The notes under the pieces were generated by a model. That model ran no database searches, had not been told where the DNA came from, and saw only the letters and a list, made by a program, of their open reading frames with translations. Of a DNA stretch of 64,000 nt, positions 40,386 through 49,221 are shown piece after piece. The translations under genes were made by a program, and so were the position numbers. This DNA comes from Candidatus Dadabacteria bacterium (GTDB lineage Bacteria; Desulfobacterota_D; UBA1144; Nemesobacterales; Nemesobacteraceae), in the NCBI GenBank assembly GCA_022826905.1, contig JAJDUA010000040.1, forward strand, positions 1 to 64,000, read 5' to 3'. Numbering within the stretch: the first letter of the stretch is position 1; each line of letters begins with the position of its first letter.

Positions 40386-43324
40386 TACACTCTTTCCTGT
40401 TTGACTTTCTTAAGATAGGTAATCGCGGGCTTGGTGTTTACCACTTCCAAAACCTTGTAGCCCCTATCGTCCTCAGAGAGCACCGCCGCCTCGCTTTTGT
40501 CGTCAAGAAGGTTGCCGAACACTATTGCGTCGCTTGGACAAGCCTGCTCGCAGGCCGTTAGAACCTCTCTGTCGTGAAGAAGCCTTCCTTCATCCTTGGC
40601 GAGGTCCTTGCCGTGATTTATTCTCTGAACGCAGAAGGTGCATTTTTCCATTACACCCTTGGACCTTACGGTCACATCGGGATTGAGCTGCCAGTTAAGC
40701 GGCTCGGGGAACTTGTAGGTATACCAGTTAAACCTTCTTACCTTGTATGTGCAGTTGTTCGCACAGTACCTTGTGCCCACGCAGCGGTTGTATATCATGC
40801 CGTTTAGCCCCTCGTGATTGTGGTAAGTCGCGAAAACAGGGCATACAGGCTCGCAGGGGGCGTTTCCGCACTGCTGGCAGAGCATGGGCAGAAACCTCAC
40901 ATCAAGGCTTCCATCGCTGTTTTTCTCAAAGAATCTCTCTATGCGGATCCAGTTCATCTCGCGGCGCTTTGCGATCTGCTTCTTGCCTACGAAGGGAATG
41001 TTGTTCTCCGCGGAACATGCGGTCACGCAAGCCCCGCACCCGGTACACTTGTTAAGATCTATGGCCATTCCCCATCTGTATTTTGAGTATTCCTTTTCCG
41101 GGTAAAAGTCAGGATGCTTCGAGTGATCCGCCCCATGGGCGCCGTTATGATGGCCAATCTGGTCAAGGGCTACGGTCTTGGCGACGTGGCGGTCTCCCTG
41201 GCTCTTTGTGTACTGTGTCCTTACAAGCAGGTCTCTTTTTCTGAGCGATGAAACGTTCGCCTTGGTTGAAAGCAGCGAGGGTCCCCCTGAAAGTGTGTCG
41301 GTAGCCGCCGGCAGCAGGGTAAAGGGATTCATCCCTCTTCCCTTCGCATACCTTCCGTAGGAAGTGTGTCCCTGCCCAATTGGAATGGCAATCGTATCAG
41401 GCCTTATTCCCTCATAGACGAAAACCTGCACCTCGAAACTCCCCCCCGGGGTATCAACTTTCACGTAAGAACCGTCTTCAAGGCCCATTTTGGCCGCGAC
41501 CGCGGAGTTTATCTCAAGCCATGAGTCCCACACAGAAGTGGTAAGAGCATCGGGAAGTTCCTGAAGCCACGGTTTGTTCGCTCCCCTTCCGTCAAGAAAT
41601 CTGTGGGACGGGTAAGCGATCAGGTGGAAATCCCCTTCTCCGCGGAACTGCGGATCGCGGAAAGAAACGGAGCTTACCCTGGATGAAAGAGCTACGTTGA
41701 CGGGCGCGGGAGTGGTTGTCAGTGAACCTTTTACAAGAAGTTTTTCCCAGAACTTCTCGAAACTCGTTCCCGGAGAGAGGATTTCTGCCCTCTTCTTCCA
41801 GGCGCTTCTCAGGTAGTCGTAGTATTTTTTCTCTGCAAACGTGTTCTTGAGCGCCTCTACATTCTTTGAAACGGAGATCAGCGTATCGCCCGCGGATTTG
41901 GTATTGAAAACTGGCCTCATGACGGGCTGAGTGATGCCGGTCACGCTCTTTTTCGGGCTGTAGTCCCCCCAGCTCTCAAAAGAGGTACTTTCGGGAAGTA
42001 CGAGATGCGCCTTCTCGGAAGTCTCATCAAGGAATGAAGAGAGGCTTAAGACAAAAGGCACTTTTTCAAGAGCCTCGGCAACTTTCAGTTCCCCGGGAAG
42101 CGTGAAAACCGGGTTTACGTTATGGACGATGAGAATTTCCACCTTGCCCGACCTCATTTCCTCCACCAGCTTCTTCATGTCGCTGAAGGTGCTCGCATCC
42201 GAGATTGAAAGAGGGTCCGAGAAATCAACCGTCTTGCCGATGTTCCCGGCAAGGTAGTTCAGTATGTTTACGGCAACCATGGTCTCGGTGGCATTCGAGC
42301 CCGTGTTGGCTGCTCCGCCCCCTATAGCCAAGCTTTTTGAGGTCGAGAAGTCCCGGGCGATTTTCTTTATGGTGTCGGCGGACACGTCGGTGAGCGCCGC
42401 AACTTTTTCGGGCGTGTAGCGCGAAACCATTCTGGCTATCGGCCCCGAGGCAACCTTGTTAAGGCCTTTCGAGATCATAACGTTGGCGATCCCGAGAGCG
42501 ATATATTGCTCTGTGCCCGGTTTCGCCGCAACCCACGTATCTGCGTTTGAAGCAGTCATTCCGGAGCGCGGCTCTATATGAATGATCTGGCCGGTTTTTC
42601 CGTGATCTATATCTCTTAGCTTTGAATACCCTATGGAGTTTGAAACCGCAGAAAGCCACGTTTCAAGATAATCGGCCCCGAATGAAAGAAGGTAGTCCGC
42701 TTTGTCTATCCTGTAGGAAGGGATCTCGTCTCTTCCGAAAACAATTGAATTCGCCTTTCTTATGGGCTCATGGGAGAAAGTCTCGTAAACGTAGTGCTTT
42801 CCTCCCAGAGGTCTCAGGAATTCCGCCACGAACTTCGAGTAAGTTCCCGAAACGTTGTTGCTCAGATAGACGATCTTCCCCGAACCGAGAGAATTTAACT
42901 TTTCCGCGAGTATTTCTTCGCCCCGGTCCCAGCCTATGGGCTCAAGTCTCTGCGTTTCAGTATTATATCTGAGCGGGGAACGGACCCTGTCGGGATTGTA
43001 AAGACCCTGTAGGGAAGCCTGGCCCATGGCGCATGTCTTTCCCTTGTTTATAGGGTTTTCGGGGTTGCCTTCAACCTTGATGGCGCGTCCCTCACGGTTT
43101 TTCACCACGAGACCACAGCCCGAAGAGCACTCCCTGCAGGTCGTCGCGTAGAACTTTGGTACTCCTGGAATGACATTCTCAGGAGGAATAACGTAAGGAA
43201 TTATCTGCTCCACTGGCTCCGAACAGCTTCCGGCAACGGCTGCAGTACCGCCGGCTACACCGAGGACTTTCAGAAAATCTCTTCTCTTCATGCCGTTTTT
43301 TTCTTTATTTTCTTTCCCAGACAT
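40385..43324 (-). CDS. actB: Alternative complex III subunit ActB (molybdopterin-like and iron-sulfur domains)
   Basis: The protein has about 979 residues. A twin-arginine leader, MKRRDFLKVLGVAGGTAAVA, comes near the start. A molybdopterin-oxidoreductase-like domain without an evident cofactor site (CRECSSGCGLVVKN near 60) runs to about 750. The C-terminal part is a four-cluster ferredoxin: CTGCGACVTACSAENNIPF, CQQCGNAPCEPVCPV, then CANNC, CTFC and CEQACPSDAIVFG. It is the periplasmic electron path of the complex. I place the start at 43324 because GGAGGGG lies just before it; a frame from 43360 would overlap actA. Confidence 0.95.
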   Translation of the reverse strand: MSGKENKEKNGMKRRDFLKVLGVAGGTAAVAGSCSEPVEQIIPYVIPPENVIPGVPKFYATTCRECSSGCGLVVKNREGRAIKVEGNPENPINKGKTCAMGQASLQGLYNPDRVRSPLRYNTETQRLEPIGWDRGEEILAEKLNSLGSGKIVYLSNNVSGTYSKFVAEFLRPLGGKHYVYETFSHEPIRKANSIVFGRDEIPSYRIDKADYLLSFGADYLETWLSAVSNSIGYSKLRDIDHGKTGQIIHIEPRSGMTASNADTWVAAKPGTEQYIALGIANVMISKGLNKVASGPIARMVSRYTPEKVAALTDVSADTIKKIARDFSTSKSLAIGGGAANTGSNATETMVAVNILNYLAGNIGKTVDFSDPLSISDASTFSDMKKLVEEMRSGKVEILIVHNVNPVFTLPGELKVAEALEKVPFVLSLSSFLDETSEKAHLVLPESTSFESWGDYSPKKSVTGITQPVMRPVFNTKSAGDTLISVSKNVEALKNTFAEKKYYDYLRSAWKKRAEILSPGTSFEKFWEKLLVKGSLTTTPAPVNVALSSRVSSVSFRDPQFRGEGDFHLIAYPSHRFLDGRGANKPWLQELPDALTTSVWDSWLEINSAVAAKMGLEDGSYVKVDTPGGSFEVQVFVYEGIRPDTIAIPIGQGHTSYGRYAKGRGMNPFTLLPAATDTLSGGPSLLSTKANVSSLRKRDLLVRTQYTKSQGDRHVAKTVALDQIGHHNGAHGADHSKHPDFYPEKEYSKYRWGMAIDLNKCTGCGACVTACSAENNIPFVGKKQIAKRREMNWIRIERFFEKNSDGSLDVRFLPMLCQQCGNAPCEPVCPVFATYHNHEGLNGMIYNRCVGTRYCANNCTYKVRRFNWYTYKFPEPLNWQLNPDVTVRSKGVMEKCTFCVQRINHGKDLAKDEGRLLHDREVLTACEQACPSDAIVFGNLLDDKSEAAVLSEDDRGYKVLEVVNTKPAITYLKKVKQERV

Positions 43325-43338
43325 ATATCCCCTCCGGC

Positions 43339-43941
43339 CTAGTAATGGCAGGTCAGACAATCCTTGAGTTCGGTTTTATGTTCCTCGTTGTCGGCATTTT
43401 CTTCATGACACGATATGCAGAACCCCATCGTCAGGTCTTCTGCCTTGTGCACCACGTCCATTTTCTCGACTTCTCCATGGCAGGTGCTGCACTCAAATCC
43501 GCGCTTTATATGCCTTTTATGGTTGAAATGCACAAACTCCGGCATTCCCGAGGAGTTCGTGCCGTACATTCCGGTAACCTTTACCCACGGTATCGGTTCC
43601 TGTCTGCTCCAGTAACCCTTTACCTTGTTTATCTCTTCTCTTATGTTGATCGTCTGGCCCCCCTGAGTTGTGTACTCAACGTCCCTTCCGGCAACGTAGG
43701 AATGACATCCCATGCACTTCTGCACCGAGGGAATACCGGGGTGGGGAGAAACCTCCGTGTAACTGTGGCAGGTCTGACATTGTATCTGGTTGTCACCTGC
43801 GTGTATCTTGTGGCTGAAAAGAACGGGCTGGGCCGGCCCCTTGTCTCTGCTCTCGGCAGTTTCCGCATGCAGGTAAAAACCCGCCATCACAAGCAAAACA
43901 GTTATAGCAATAGGCAGAAATCTCTGTCTCTCTCTCTTCAT
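43339..43941 (-). CDS. actA: Alternative complex III subunit ActA, pentaheme cytochrome c
   Basis: The 200-residue protein has an N-terminal membrane anchor or signal (RFLPIAITVLLVMAGFYLHA) and five c-type heme sites: CQTCH near 56, CMGCH near 77, CSTCH near 152, CISCH near 176 and CLTCH near 195. Five hemes is the number known for ActA. It is the first gene of actABCDEF and lies directly behind a strong promoter. It relays electrons from ActB to ActE or to a terminal oxidase. Confidence 0.94.
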   Translation of the reverse strand: MKRERQRFLPIAITVLLVMAGFYLHAETAESRDKGPAQPVLFSHKIHAGDNQIQCQTCHSYTEVSPHPGIPSVQKCMGCHSYVAGRDVEYTTQGGQTINIREEINKVKGYWSRQEPIPWVKVTGMYGTNSSGMPEFVHFNHKRHIKRGFECSTCHGEVEKMDVVHKAEDLTMGFCISCHEENADNEEHKTELKDCLTCHY

Positions 43942-43998
43942 CTTAAAACTTGCTTAAAAACGGGTTTATTAATCAGGAAGCAAATTAATGGGGTAGTA

Positions 43999-44026
43999 TT
44001 ATTAGCAAGTTCTTCAAATCTGTCAA
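43999..44026 (-). promoter_or_regulatory. Promoter of the act operon
   Basis: On the minus strand a perfect TTGACA (44021-44026) and TAATAA (43999-44004) are 16 bp apart. The predicted 5' leader is about 50 bases before the actA ATG. This is the best consensus promoter in the window and suits strong housekeeping expression of a respiratory complex. Confidence 0.65.
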
Positions 44027-44105
44027 GAATTCAGAAACCGCTTTGGAAAAACCACAAAACTCTAAAGAAAAAAGCCGGTGACGACTGTTTGCGGCTCGGA
44101 AAAAA

Positions 44106-44864
44106 TCACCGCCGTACTTGCCGAGAAAGTTCTTCTAAAAAGGCCTCTGATGAGAATTTCCCACCGAAAAGCGGGGAAAAACATCTCTCCCCAATACCCT
44201 TGAGTCCCGAGAAGGAGCCGCCTTCGACATCAAGCCCCGGGAAACGGGGTATCACCCCGAGTATGTCCACGGAAAAGACATCCCTCAAGACGGCCGGGTT
44301 GGTCGCTGAAGCCACATCCGCGGGCTCCGGGAACCCGTTTATCACTACCCCGAGCACCTGCGCGCCCCTTTGCCTCGCGTACTCAAGTGAAAGGGCGGTA
44401 TGGTTAAGGGTGCCAAGTCCCGGGCGCGCAACTATGACCATCGGGGCATCAAGATCAACGGCAAGGTCAGCCATCATGTAGCTGCCGGTAACGGGCACGC
44501 AGAGACCTCCCGCGCCTTCAACGAGGGTTACGTCGTTTCGGGATATATAATCCCGCGTATACTCTATTATGTCCTGAAGAGGAATATCAACCCCTTCAAT
44601 CCCGGCGGCGCGATAGGGAGAGAGGGGAGCTTTCAGGCGACAGGGAGAAACCTCGGACAGCACGCAGTCTCTTCCCAGGAACCCGTAAATGAATTCAGCG
44701 TCGCTCAGACCCTCGAGTTCCGTTCCAGTCTGAAACGGCTTTATTACCCCGGTCACAACACCTTTTTCGGAGAGAAGAGCCGCAAGCGCCGCGGTGACCG
44801 CGGTTTTCCCCACTCCCGTGTCGGTACCAGCTATGAAAACGGCTTTGGGAAGATCCTTCATCAA
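44106..44864 (-). CDS. bioD: ATP-dependent dethiobiotin synthetase
   Basis: The 252-residue protein has the BioD P-loop AVFIAGTDTGVGKTAVTAAL near residues 8-27, then GVVTGVIKPFQTG near 34. The VEGAGGLCVPV motif near 115 binds substrate, and VIVARPGLGTLNHTALSLEY lies near 142. It closes the ureido ring of biotin from diaminopelargonic acid. No other bio gene is in the window. It is followed by the act promoter region and preceded by bcp with 16 bp, so it probably ends the bcp transcript. Confidence 0.94.
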   Translation of the reverse strand: MMKDLPKAVFIAGTDTGVGKTAVTAALAALLSEKGVVTGVIKPFQTGTELEGLSDAEFIYGFLGRDCVLSEVSPCRLKAPLSPYRAAGIEGVDIPLQDIIEYTRDYISRNDVTLVEGAGGLCVPVTGSYMMADLAVDLDAPMVIVARPGLGTLNHTALSLEYARQRGAQVLGVVINGFPEPADVASATNPAVLRDVFSVDILGVIPRFPGLDVEGGSFSGLKGIGERCFSPLFGGKFSSEAFLEELSRQVRR

Positions 44865-44880
44865 ATTCGCGGCAGGAAAA

Positions 44881-45339
44881 CTACAAACCCAGTTCTCTTA
44901 CCTTCTCGGTTACCTCTTCAGCGTGAGAGGAGGTCTTCACCTTGTTCCAGATATGGGCTATCCTGCCGCCTTTTTCTATAAGGAAAGTGACCCTGCGGGC
45001 GCTATCGAACTTGCTTTTTACCCCGTATAGATTCACTATCTCCCTGCTTTTGTCGCTAAGCAACGGGAAATTGAGTGAAAACTTGTTTCTGAAGTTTTCG
45101 TGGGACTTAACCCCGTCTGTGCTTACCCCCAAAACCTGCACTCCGAGGGACATAAGCTCGGCTTCCGCATCGCGAAGCGAGCAGGCTTCCTTAGTACAGC
45201 CCGGAGTGTTGTCCCTGGGATAGAAGTAAAGCGCCACGGTCCCTTTCGAATAAAAGTCGCTCAGCCTTACCTTCTCCGCCCCGTAGGTTTCGGCTTCAAA
45301 ATCAGGAGCCTGGCTCCCTATCTCAAGATTTTCTCCCAT
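44881..45339 (-). CDS. bcp: Thioredoxin-dependent peroxiredoxin, Bcp/PrxQ type (copy 1)
   Basis: The 152-residue protein has the Bcp active site YPRDNTPGCTKEACSLRD at about residues 41-58. The peroxidatic Cys is in PGCT and the resolving Cys lies five residues on. It opens GSQAPDFEAETYGAEKVRLS, with VQVLGVSTDGVKSHENFRNK and FPLLSDKSREIVNLYGVKSK following. It reduces peroxides using thioredoxin. I chose ATG 45339 because GAGG lies 7 bases before it. A second, very similar copy lies 1.1 kb away (46033-46497). Confidence 0.94.
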   Translation of the reverse strand: MGENLEIGSQAPDFEAETYGAEKVRLSDFYSKGTVALYFYPRDNTPGCTKEACSLRDAEAELMSLGVQVLGVSTDGVKSHENFRNKFSLNFPLLSDKSREIVNLYGVKSKFDSARRVTFLIEKGGRIAHIWNKVKTSSHAEEVTEKVRELGL

Positions 45340-45378
45340 TTCTAACCTCACTTGGTCACGACGGCAAAGCGCGGGGAA

Positions 45379-45702
45379 TCAGAACATCCCCAGGCTTTCC
45401 TTCGCCGCTTCACTCATCTTTCCCGGATCCCAGGGAGGATCCCACACGATCTCGATGTTCACCTCCGAGACCCCGTCAAGCTCCTCGACAAGGTACTTGG
45501 CCTCGGCAACTATCTGCGTTGCGGCGGGACATCCGGGAGACGTCATAGTCATATCGATATTCACCTGGGAACCTTCTATGGCAACACTATAGACAAGCCC
45601 CAGATTAACTATATCTATCGGTATCTCGGGATCGTATATATCGCCGAGAACCTCCATCACGTCATCTTCGGTAACTTCGGATTTTTCAGTCGTCTCGTTC
45701 AT
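45379..45702 (-). CDS. MIP18/PaaD-like (DUF59) iron-sulfur assembly protein
   Basis: The 107-residue protein matches the DUF59 family: EDDVMEVLGDIYDPEIPIDI near residues 12-31, VNLGLVYSVAIEGSQVNIDM near 32, and TMTSPGCPAATQIVAEAKYL near 52, with the conserved Cys. WDPPWDPGKMSEAAKESLG closes it. In SUF loci this type (SufT) helps load iron-sulfur clusters. No suf genes are next to it; it lies among the peroxiredoxin genes, which suits oxidative-stress repair. Confidence 0.9.
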   Translation of the reverse strand: MNETTEKSEVTEDDVMEVLGDIYDPEIPIDIVNLGLVYSVAIEGSQVNIDMTMTSPGCPAATQIVAEAKYLVEELDGVSEVNIEIVWDPPWDPGKMSEAAKESLGMF

Positions 45703-45729
45703 CGAAAAAAGGCCTTTCCTTAAAAAATA

Positions 45730-45999
45730 TCATTCCTCAGATTGCAACTCAACACCGCACTCGGGGCAGAAGGCATCAGACTCTCCGTATTCGTAGTATT
45801 CATTACAGTAAGAACAGAGCTTTACCTTGGGCCTCGTGATGAGCCATAGCGGCAGAAACAGTATGAGGACAAAAAACACGCCGAGGAACCACAAGAAAGC
45901 TTTCCCTGTGGTTTTGCCTCTGTTTTTCGCATCCGTATAAACCCAGAAAGCCGCTATAAACGCGATCGCCAGTCCAAGAAACTGCATGGTAATCTCCAT
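45730..45999 (-). CDS. Small membrane protein with C-terminal zinc ribbon
   Basis: The 89-residue protein has two membrane helices (MQFLGLAIAFIAAFWVYTDA near residues 5-24, and AFLWFLGVFFVLILFLPLWL near 34-53). A four-cysteine zinc ribbon follows, CSYCNEYYEYGESDAFCPEC, near 62-81. It resembles small membrane zinc-ribbon proteins of unknown role; the ribbon would face the cytoplasm. It lies between the DUF59 gene and the second bcp. Confidence 0.72.
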   Translation of the reverse strand: MEITMQFLGLAIAFIAAFWVYTDAKNRGKTTGKAFLWFLGVFFVLILFLPLWLITRPKVKLCSYCNEYYEYGESDAFCPECGVELQSEE

Positions 46000-46032
46000 C
46001 CCCTATCGAAAATTATATACTTTGTTCACCGT

Positions 46033-46497
46033 TCAAAGACCTAGTTCTTTTACCTTGCTGAGTATCTCTTCGGCATGGGACGAGGACTCAACCTTACCCC
46101 AAATATACGCTATCCTGCCACCTTTCTCTATAAGGAAGGTGGTCCTGCGAGCAACGAAGGGGAGGAACTTCCATCTTGCTCCGTACAGATCCACTATCTC
46201 CCTGCTTTTGTCGCTAAGCAGAGGGAAATTGAGTGAAAACTTGTCTCTGAACTTCTCGTGGGACTTTACCCCGTCTGTGCTTACCCCCAAAACCTGCACT
46301 CCAAGAGACGCAAGCTGCTCCTCCGCATCGCGAAGCGAACAAGCCTCCCTGATACAGCCCGTAGTGTTGTCCCTGGGATAGAAGTAAAGCGCCACGGTCC
46401 CTTTGGAATAAAAGTCGCTCAGCCTTATCTTCTCCGCTCCGTAGGTTTCGGCTTCAAAATCAGGGGCCTGGCTTCCTATCTCAAGATTTCTCCCCAT
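46033..46497 (-). CDS. bcp: Thioredoxin-dependent peroxiredoxin, Bcp/PrxQ type (copy 2)
   Basis: The 154-residue protein is a close paralogue of the bcp at 44881. Both the opening GSQAPDFEAETYGAEK and the stretch GVQVLGVSTDGVKSHE are identical, and the DNA is nearly the same over long runs. The active site differs: DNTTGCIREACSLRD in place of DNTPGCTKEACSLRD. The normally fixed Pro and Thr around the peroxidatic Cys are thus Thr and Ile, while both cysteines are kept. This may slow peroxide reduction or alter substrate choice. It appears to be a recent duplication. Confidence 0.93.
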   Translation of the reverse strand: MGRNLEIGSQAPDFEAETYGAEKIRLSDFYSKGTVALYFYPRDNTTGCIREACSLRDAEEQLASLGVQVLGVSTDGVKSHEKFRDKFSLNFPLLSDKSREIVDLYGARWKFLPFVARRTTFLIEKGGRIAYIWGKVESSSHAEEILSKVKELGL

Positions 46498-46551
46498 AAC
46501 TGTTCCTTATTTTTACAAAATCTCTGGTGAATTATTTATATAACTGCCCCT

Positions 46552-47064
46552 CTACCCTATTGACTTTATCGCCTCCAGCGCCGCATCGTAATCCGGTTCG
46601 TTCACTATGTCTCCAACGTACTCAACGTGCTCAATAACGTTATCAGGACCCACAACGAAAATCGCGCGGGCAAGAAGCCTGTTCTCCTTTATAAGCACCC
46701 CGTAGGCCTCGCCGAAAGAAGCGTACTGGTAATCTGACGCCGTCCCTACCCTTTCCACTCCTGCAGCTGCGCAGTAGCGACTCTGCGCGAACGGAAGGTC
46801 CATGCTCACCGTTATTATCTGAACCGAGTCAGAAAGCGCCGCCGCTTCCTCGTTAAACCTCCTGATCTGAACATCGCAAACCGGCGTATCCACCGAAACC
46901 ACCACGTTGAAAACCTTCACATCATTACCGAAATTCTCAAGGCTTATCTCGCTTCCCAGGTTTTCCACGCACCTGAAATCAGGCGCCTGATCACCTTTTT
47001 TCAGTTCAGGGCCGATAAGAGTAAGCGGGTTGCCTTTCATCGTTACCGCATCGTCTCTTTCCAT
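46552..47064 (-). CDS. tpx: Thiol peroxidase (2-Cys, Tpx type)
   Basis: The 170-residue protein is full-length Tpx: VTMKGNPLTLIGPELKKGDQ at about residues 8-27, APDFRCVENLGSEISLENF, the peroxidatic Cys in VVSVDTPVCDVQIRRF near 60, the resolving Cys in SRYCAAAGVERVGTASDY near 95, and FGEAYGVLIKENRLLARAIF. It reduces lipid and alkyl peroxides with thioredoxin. With the two bcp copies it makes three peroxidase genes within about 2.2 kb. Confidence 0.95.
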   Translation of the reverse strand: MERDDAVTMKGNPLTLIGPELKKGDQAPDFRCVENLGSEISLENFGNDVKVFNVVVSVDTPVCDVQIRRFNEEAAALSDSVQIITVSMDLPFAQSRYCAAAGVERVGTASDYQYASFGEAYGVLIKENRLLARAIFVVGPDNVIEHVEYVGDIVNEPDYDAALEAIKSIG

Positions 47065-47079
47065 CTGTCTTTTTCCTCC

Positions 47080-47424
47080 TCAAAGTTGTTTTTCTTCAAT
47101 TTCAAGATTTATTTTCTTAGCCGTTACATTCGCATCATAAATGGATATCCCTGCAATGAAAAGCGTCGCAAGAGAATACCCCGCAACAAGAGTAAATGTA
47201 GAGCGGGGAACATCTTCAAGCGTCTGGGTATCCGCAAACTCAAGGAAAACCTCAAGCGGTTCGCGCGAGAGGACGTTTACTATGATTACAAGGGCAAATA
47301 TCGAGATGGCCTTAGCAAATTGCCCGTTGTACAGCTGCCCCAGTCCCGGGAAAAAAAGGGAAAGCAGAACTGCCAGCCAGGGTTTTTTTCTTCCTTCTCT
47401 CCTCATGCTCCACAAAAACTCCAT
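47080..47424 (-). CDS. Small TM2-like membrane protein
   Basis: The 114-residue protein has a basic start (SMRREGRKKPW) and two or three membrane helices. The first carries LAVLLSLFFPGLGQLYNGQF near residues 16-35, the PGxGQxYNG hairpin typical of TM2 and related small membrane proteins. The function is unknown. Its ATG overlaps the trpC stop (TGATG), so it is translationally coupled to trpC, which is odd given no link to tryptophan synthesis. Confidence 0.75.
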   Translation of the reverse strand: MEFLWSMRREGRKKPWLAVLLSLFFPGLGQLYNGQFAKAISIFALVIIVNVLSREPLEVFLEFADTQTLEDVPRSTFTLVAGYSLATLFIAGISIYDANVTAKKINLEIEEKQL

Positions 47425-48197
47425 CAGCAAAGAAAACCGCGGAGAGCCTCCCCGGGGCTTTCAGCTTTCATAAACGTTTCTCCTATAAGAAAAGTGTCTA
47501 TGCCGCAGGCCATAAGTCCTTCCATATCCTTAACCGACGATATGCCGCTTTCGCTTATTATGATTTTCCCTTCAGGCACCATGGCGGAAAGCCTCTTTGA
47601 TACGTTAAGCGAAACGTCGAATGTCCGAAGATCCCTGTTATTTATGCCGATTATTTCGCTTCCCGCCAACAAAGCGGTCTCCAGTTCCTCCTCGCCGTGC
47701 ACCTCAACGATGCAGCTCATCCCCAAGGAACGTGCGAGAGAAAGATATTCCTCTATCTGTCCGCGGTTCAATACTGCGACTATAAGAAGCACGAGGTCAG
47801 CCCCGTGGCACCTTGCCTCATAGACCTGGTATGGGTCTATGGTGAAATCCTTTCTCAGAATAGGAAGCGCCGAGTGGGTTCTTATATCGGAGAGATAGGA
47901 GATATCGCCTCCGAAGAACTTGCGGTCGGTAAGAACCGAAAGCGCAAAAGCCCCCGAGGCTTCATATTCCCGTGCAATAGAGAAATGATCGAAATCATCC
48001 CTTATGACGCCTTTGGAGGGAGAAGCCCGCTTTATTTCCGATATTATTTTCACCCCGGGGGTCTTTGCGTGAAGAGCGGCAAAATCAATTGCCGGGGAAC
48101 GGTCCGCGACGGCGGACACGAGTTCTCCGAGAGGAAGCTTTTTTCTCGCTTCATCCAGTTCCTGCCTTTTATACGCAACTATGTCCTCAAGAATCAT
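47424..48197 (-). CDS. trpC: Indole-3-glycerol phosphate synthase
   Basis: The 257-residue protein shows MILEDIVAYKRQELDEARKK at the start. The conserved VKIISEIKRASPSKGVIRDD near residue 52 holds the catalytic Lys. FGGDISYLSDIRTHSALPIL is near 95, then RKDFTIDPYQVYEARCHGAD and LAGSEIIGINNRDLRTFDVS near 172. It closes the indole ring. The start at 48197 overlaps trpD by 11 bp; a frame from 48245 would overlap more and lacks support. trpF, trpB and trpA are not in the window. Confidence 0.95.
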   Translation of the reverse strand: MILEDIVAYKRQELDEARKKLPLGELVSAVADRSPAIDFAALHAKTPGVKIISEIKRASPSKGVIRDDFDHFSIAREYEASGAFALSVLTDRKFFGGDISYLSDIRTHSALPILRKDFTIDPYQVYEARCHGADLVLLIVAVLNRGQIEEYLSLARSLGMSCIVEVHGEEELETALLAGSEIIGINNRDLRTFDVSLNVSKRLSAMVPEGKIIISESGISSVKDMEGLMACGIDTFLIGETFMKAESPGEALRGFLC

Positions 48198-49221
48198 TCG
48201 GCTGGTTCCGGTTGGTAATTTCAACGAGCATCTCAAGCTTTCCAAGCGCCGCCCCGCTTAAAAGAGAATCTTTTGCCAGAACAAGAGCTTCCGCAAGGCT
48301 CGCCGCCTTGCCCGAAACGTATATGGCCGCCATCGCGTTTAGCAGACTCGCGTCTGTTTTCGCACCGTTCTCCCCTCCTCTCAGCACAGAGAGTGTTACC
48401 TCCGCGTTCTCAGCCGCACTCACTCCGCCCCTTAGCTCTTCATGTGAGCTGGGTTTTACGGCAAAAGCTTCAGGGCGCAGGTCGTACTCGCTGATTTCGC
48501 CGTCGCGAAGTTCAGCCACTTTCGTGCTCCCCGTAACGGTTATCTCGTCCACGCACCCTTCACCGTGAACCACCATGACCTTTTGCGAACCCAGGTTCTT
48601 AAGCACTTCGGCAACGGGAACGAGAAGCTGCGGTGAGTAGACTCCCATAACCTGATTTCTCACTCCCGCGGGATTTACCACGGGACCTATCAAGTTAAAA
48701 ACAGTCCTTATTCCGAGTTCCTTTCTGCACTTTGCTACATTTCTCATGGCGGGATGATATACGGGAGCGAAAAGAAAAGCTATGCCCGCTTCCGAAAGAC
48801 ATTTCTGCGCGAGAGACGAGGGAATGCCTATTTTCACTCCAAGCGCTTCCAGTACGTCCGCGCTTCCGACCGGACTTGAAACTGACCTGTTTCCGTGTTT
48901 TGCGACCGTGACTCCGGCTCCGGAGACTATGAAGGCAGCAGTCGTGGATATGTTAAACGTCCCGCTTCCGTCACCGCCGGTTCCGCAGAGGTCCACCGCT
49001 GTTTCCCGTTCGCAGTCTATCTTCTCGGCTTTGCCCAGAAGAGCCTTCGCCACGCCGGTTATCTCGGAAACGGTCTCCCCCTTCATGCGAAGCGCCGTAA
49101 GAAAAGCGGCCATCTGGCTTTCGGGAAGTTCTCCCTCCATCATAAGGTCAAAGACCGCGGTCACTTCCCTCTCCGAGAGGTCCCCGCCTTCCACAAGCTT
49201 CGAGATCACATCAGTTATCAT
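48187..49221 (-). CDS. trpD: Anthranilate phosphoribosyltransferase
   Basis: The 344-residue protein matches TrpD: GDLSEREVTAVFDLMMEGEL near residue 14, VDLCGTGGDGSGTFNISTTA near 73 with the phosphoribosyl-binding glycine loop, VAKHGNRSVSSPVGSADVLE near 102, and FLFAPVYHPAMRNVAKCRKE near 141. RTVFNLIGPVVNPAGVRNQV follows. It joins anthranilate to PRPP. The start at 49221 overlaps the nusB stop by 11 bp, and the gene overlaps trpC by 11 bp. This gives an unbroken nusB-trpD-trpC chain. Confidence 0.96.
   Translation of the reverse strand: MITDVISKLVEGGDLSEREVTAVFDLMMEGELPESQMAAFLTALRMKGETVSEITGVAKALLGKAEKIDCERETAVDLCGTGGDGSGTFNISTTAAFIVSGAGVTVAKHGNRSVSSPVGSADVLEALGVKIGIPSSLAQKCLSEAGIAFLFAPVYHPAMRNVAKCRKELGIRTVFNLIGPVVNPAGVRNQVMGVYSPQLLVPVAEVLKNLGSQKVMVVHGEGCVDEITVTGSTKVAELRDGEISEYDLRPEAFAVKPSSHEELRGGVSAAENAEVTLSVLRGGENGAKTDASLLNAMAAIYVSGKAASLAEALVLAKDSLLSGAALGKLEMLVEITNRNQPNDS

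Noticed and set aside
43345-44481. Plus-strand open frame of 378 codons
   Set aside because: It is antisense to actA, the act promoter and bioD, all of which are well supported; its translation is low-complexity with no domain.
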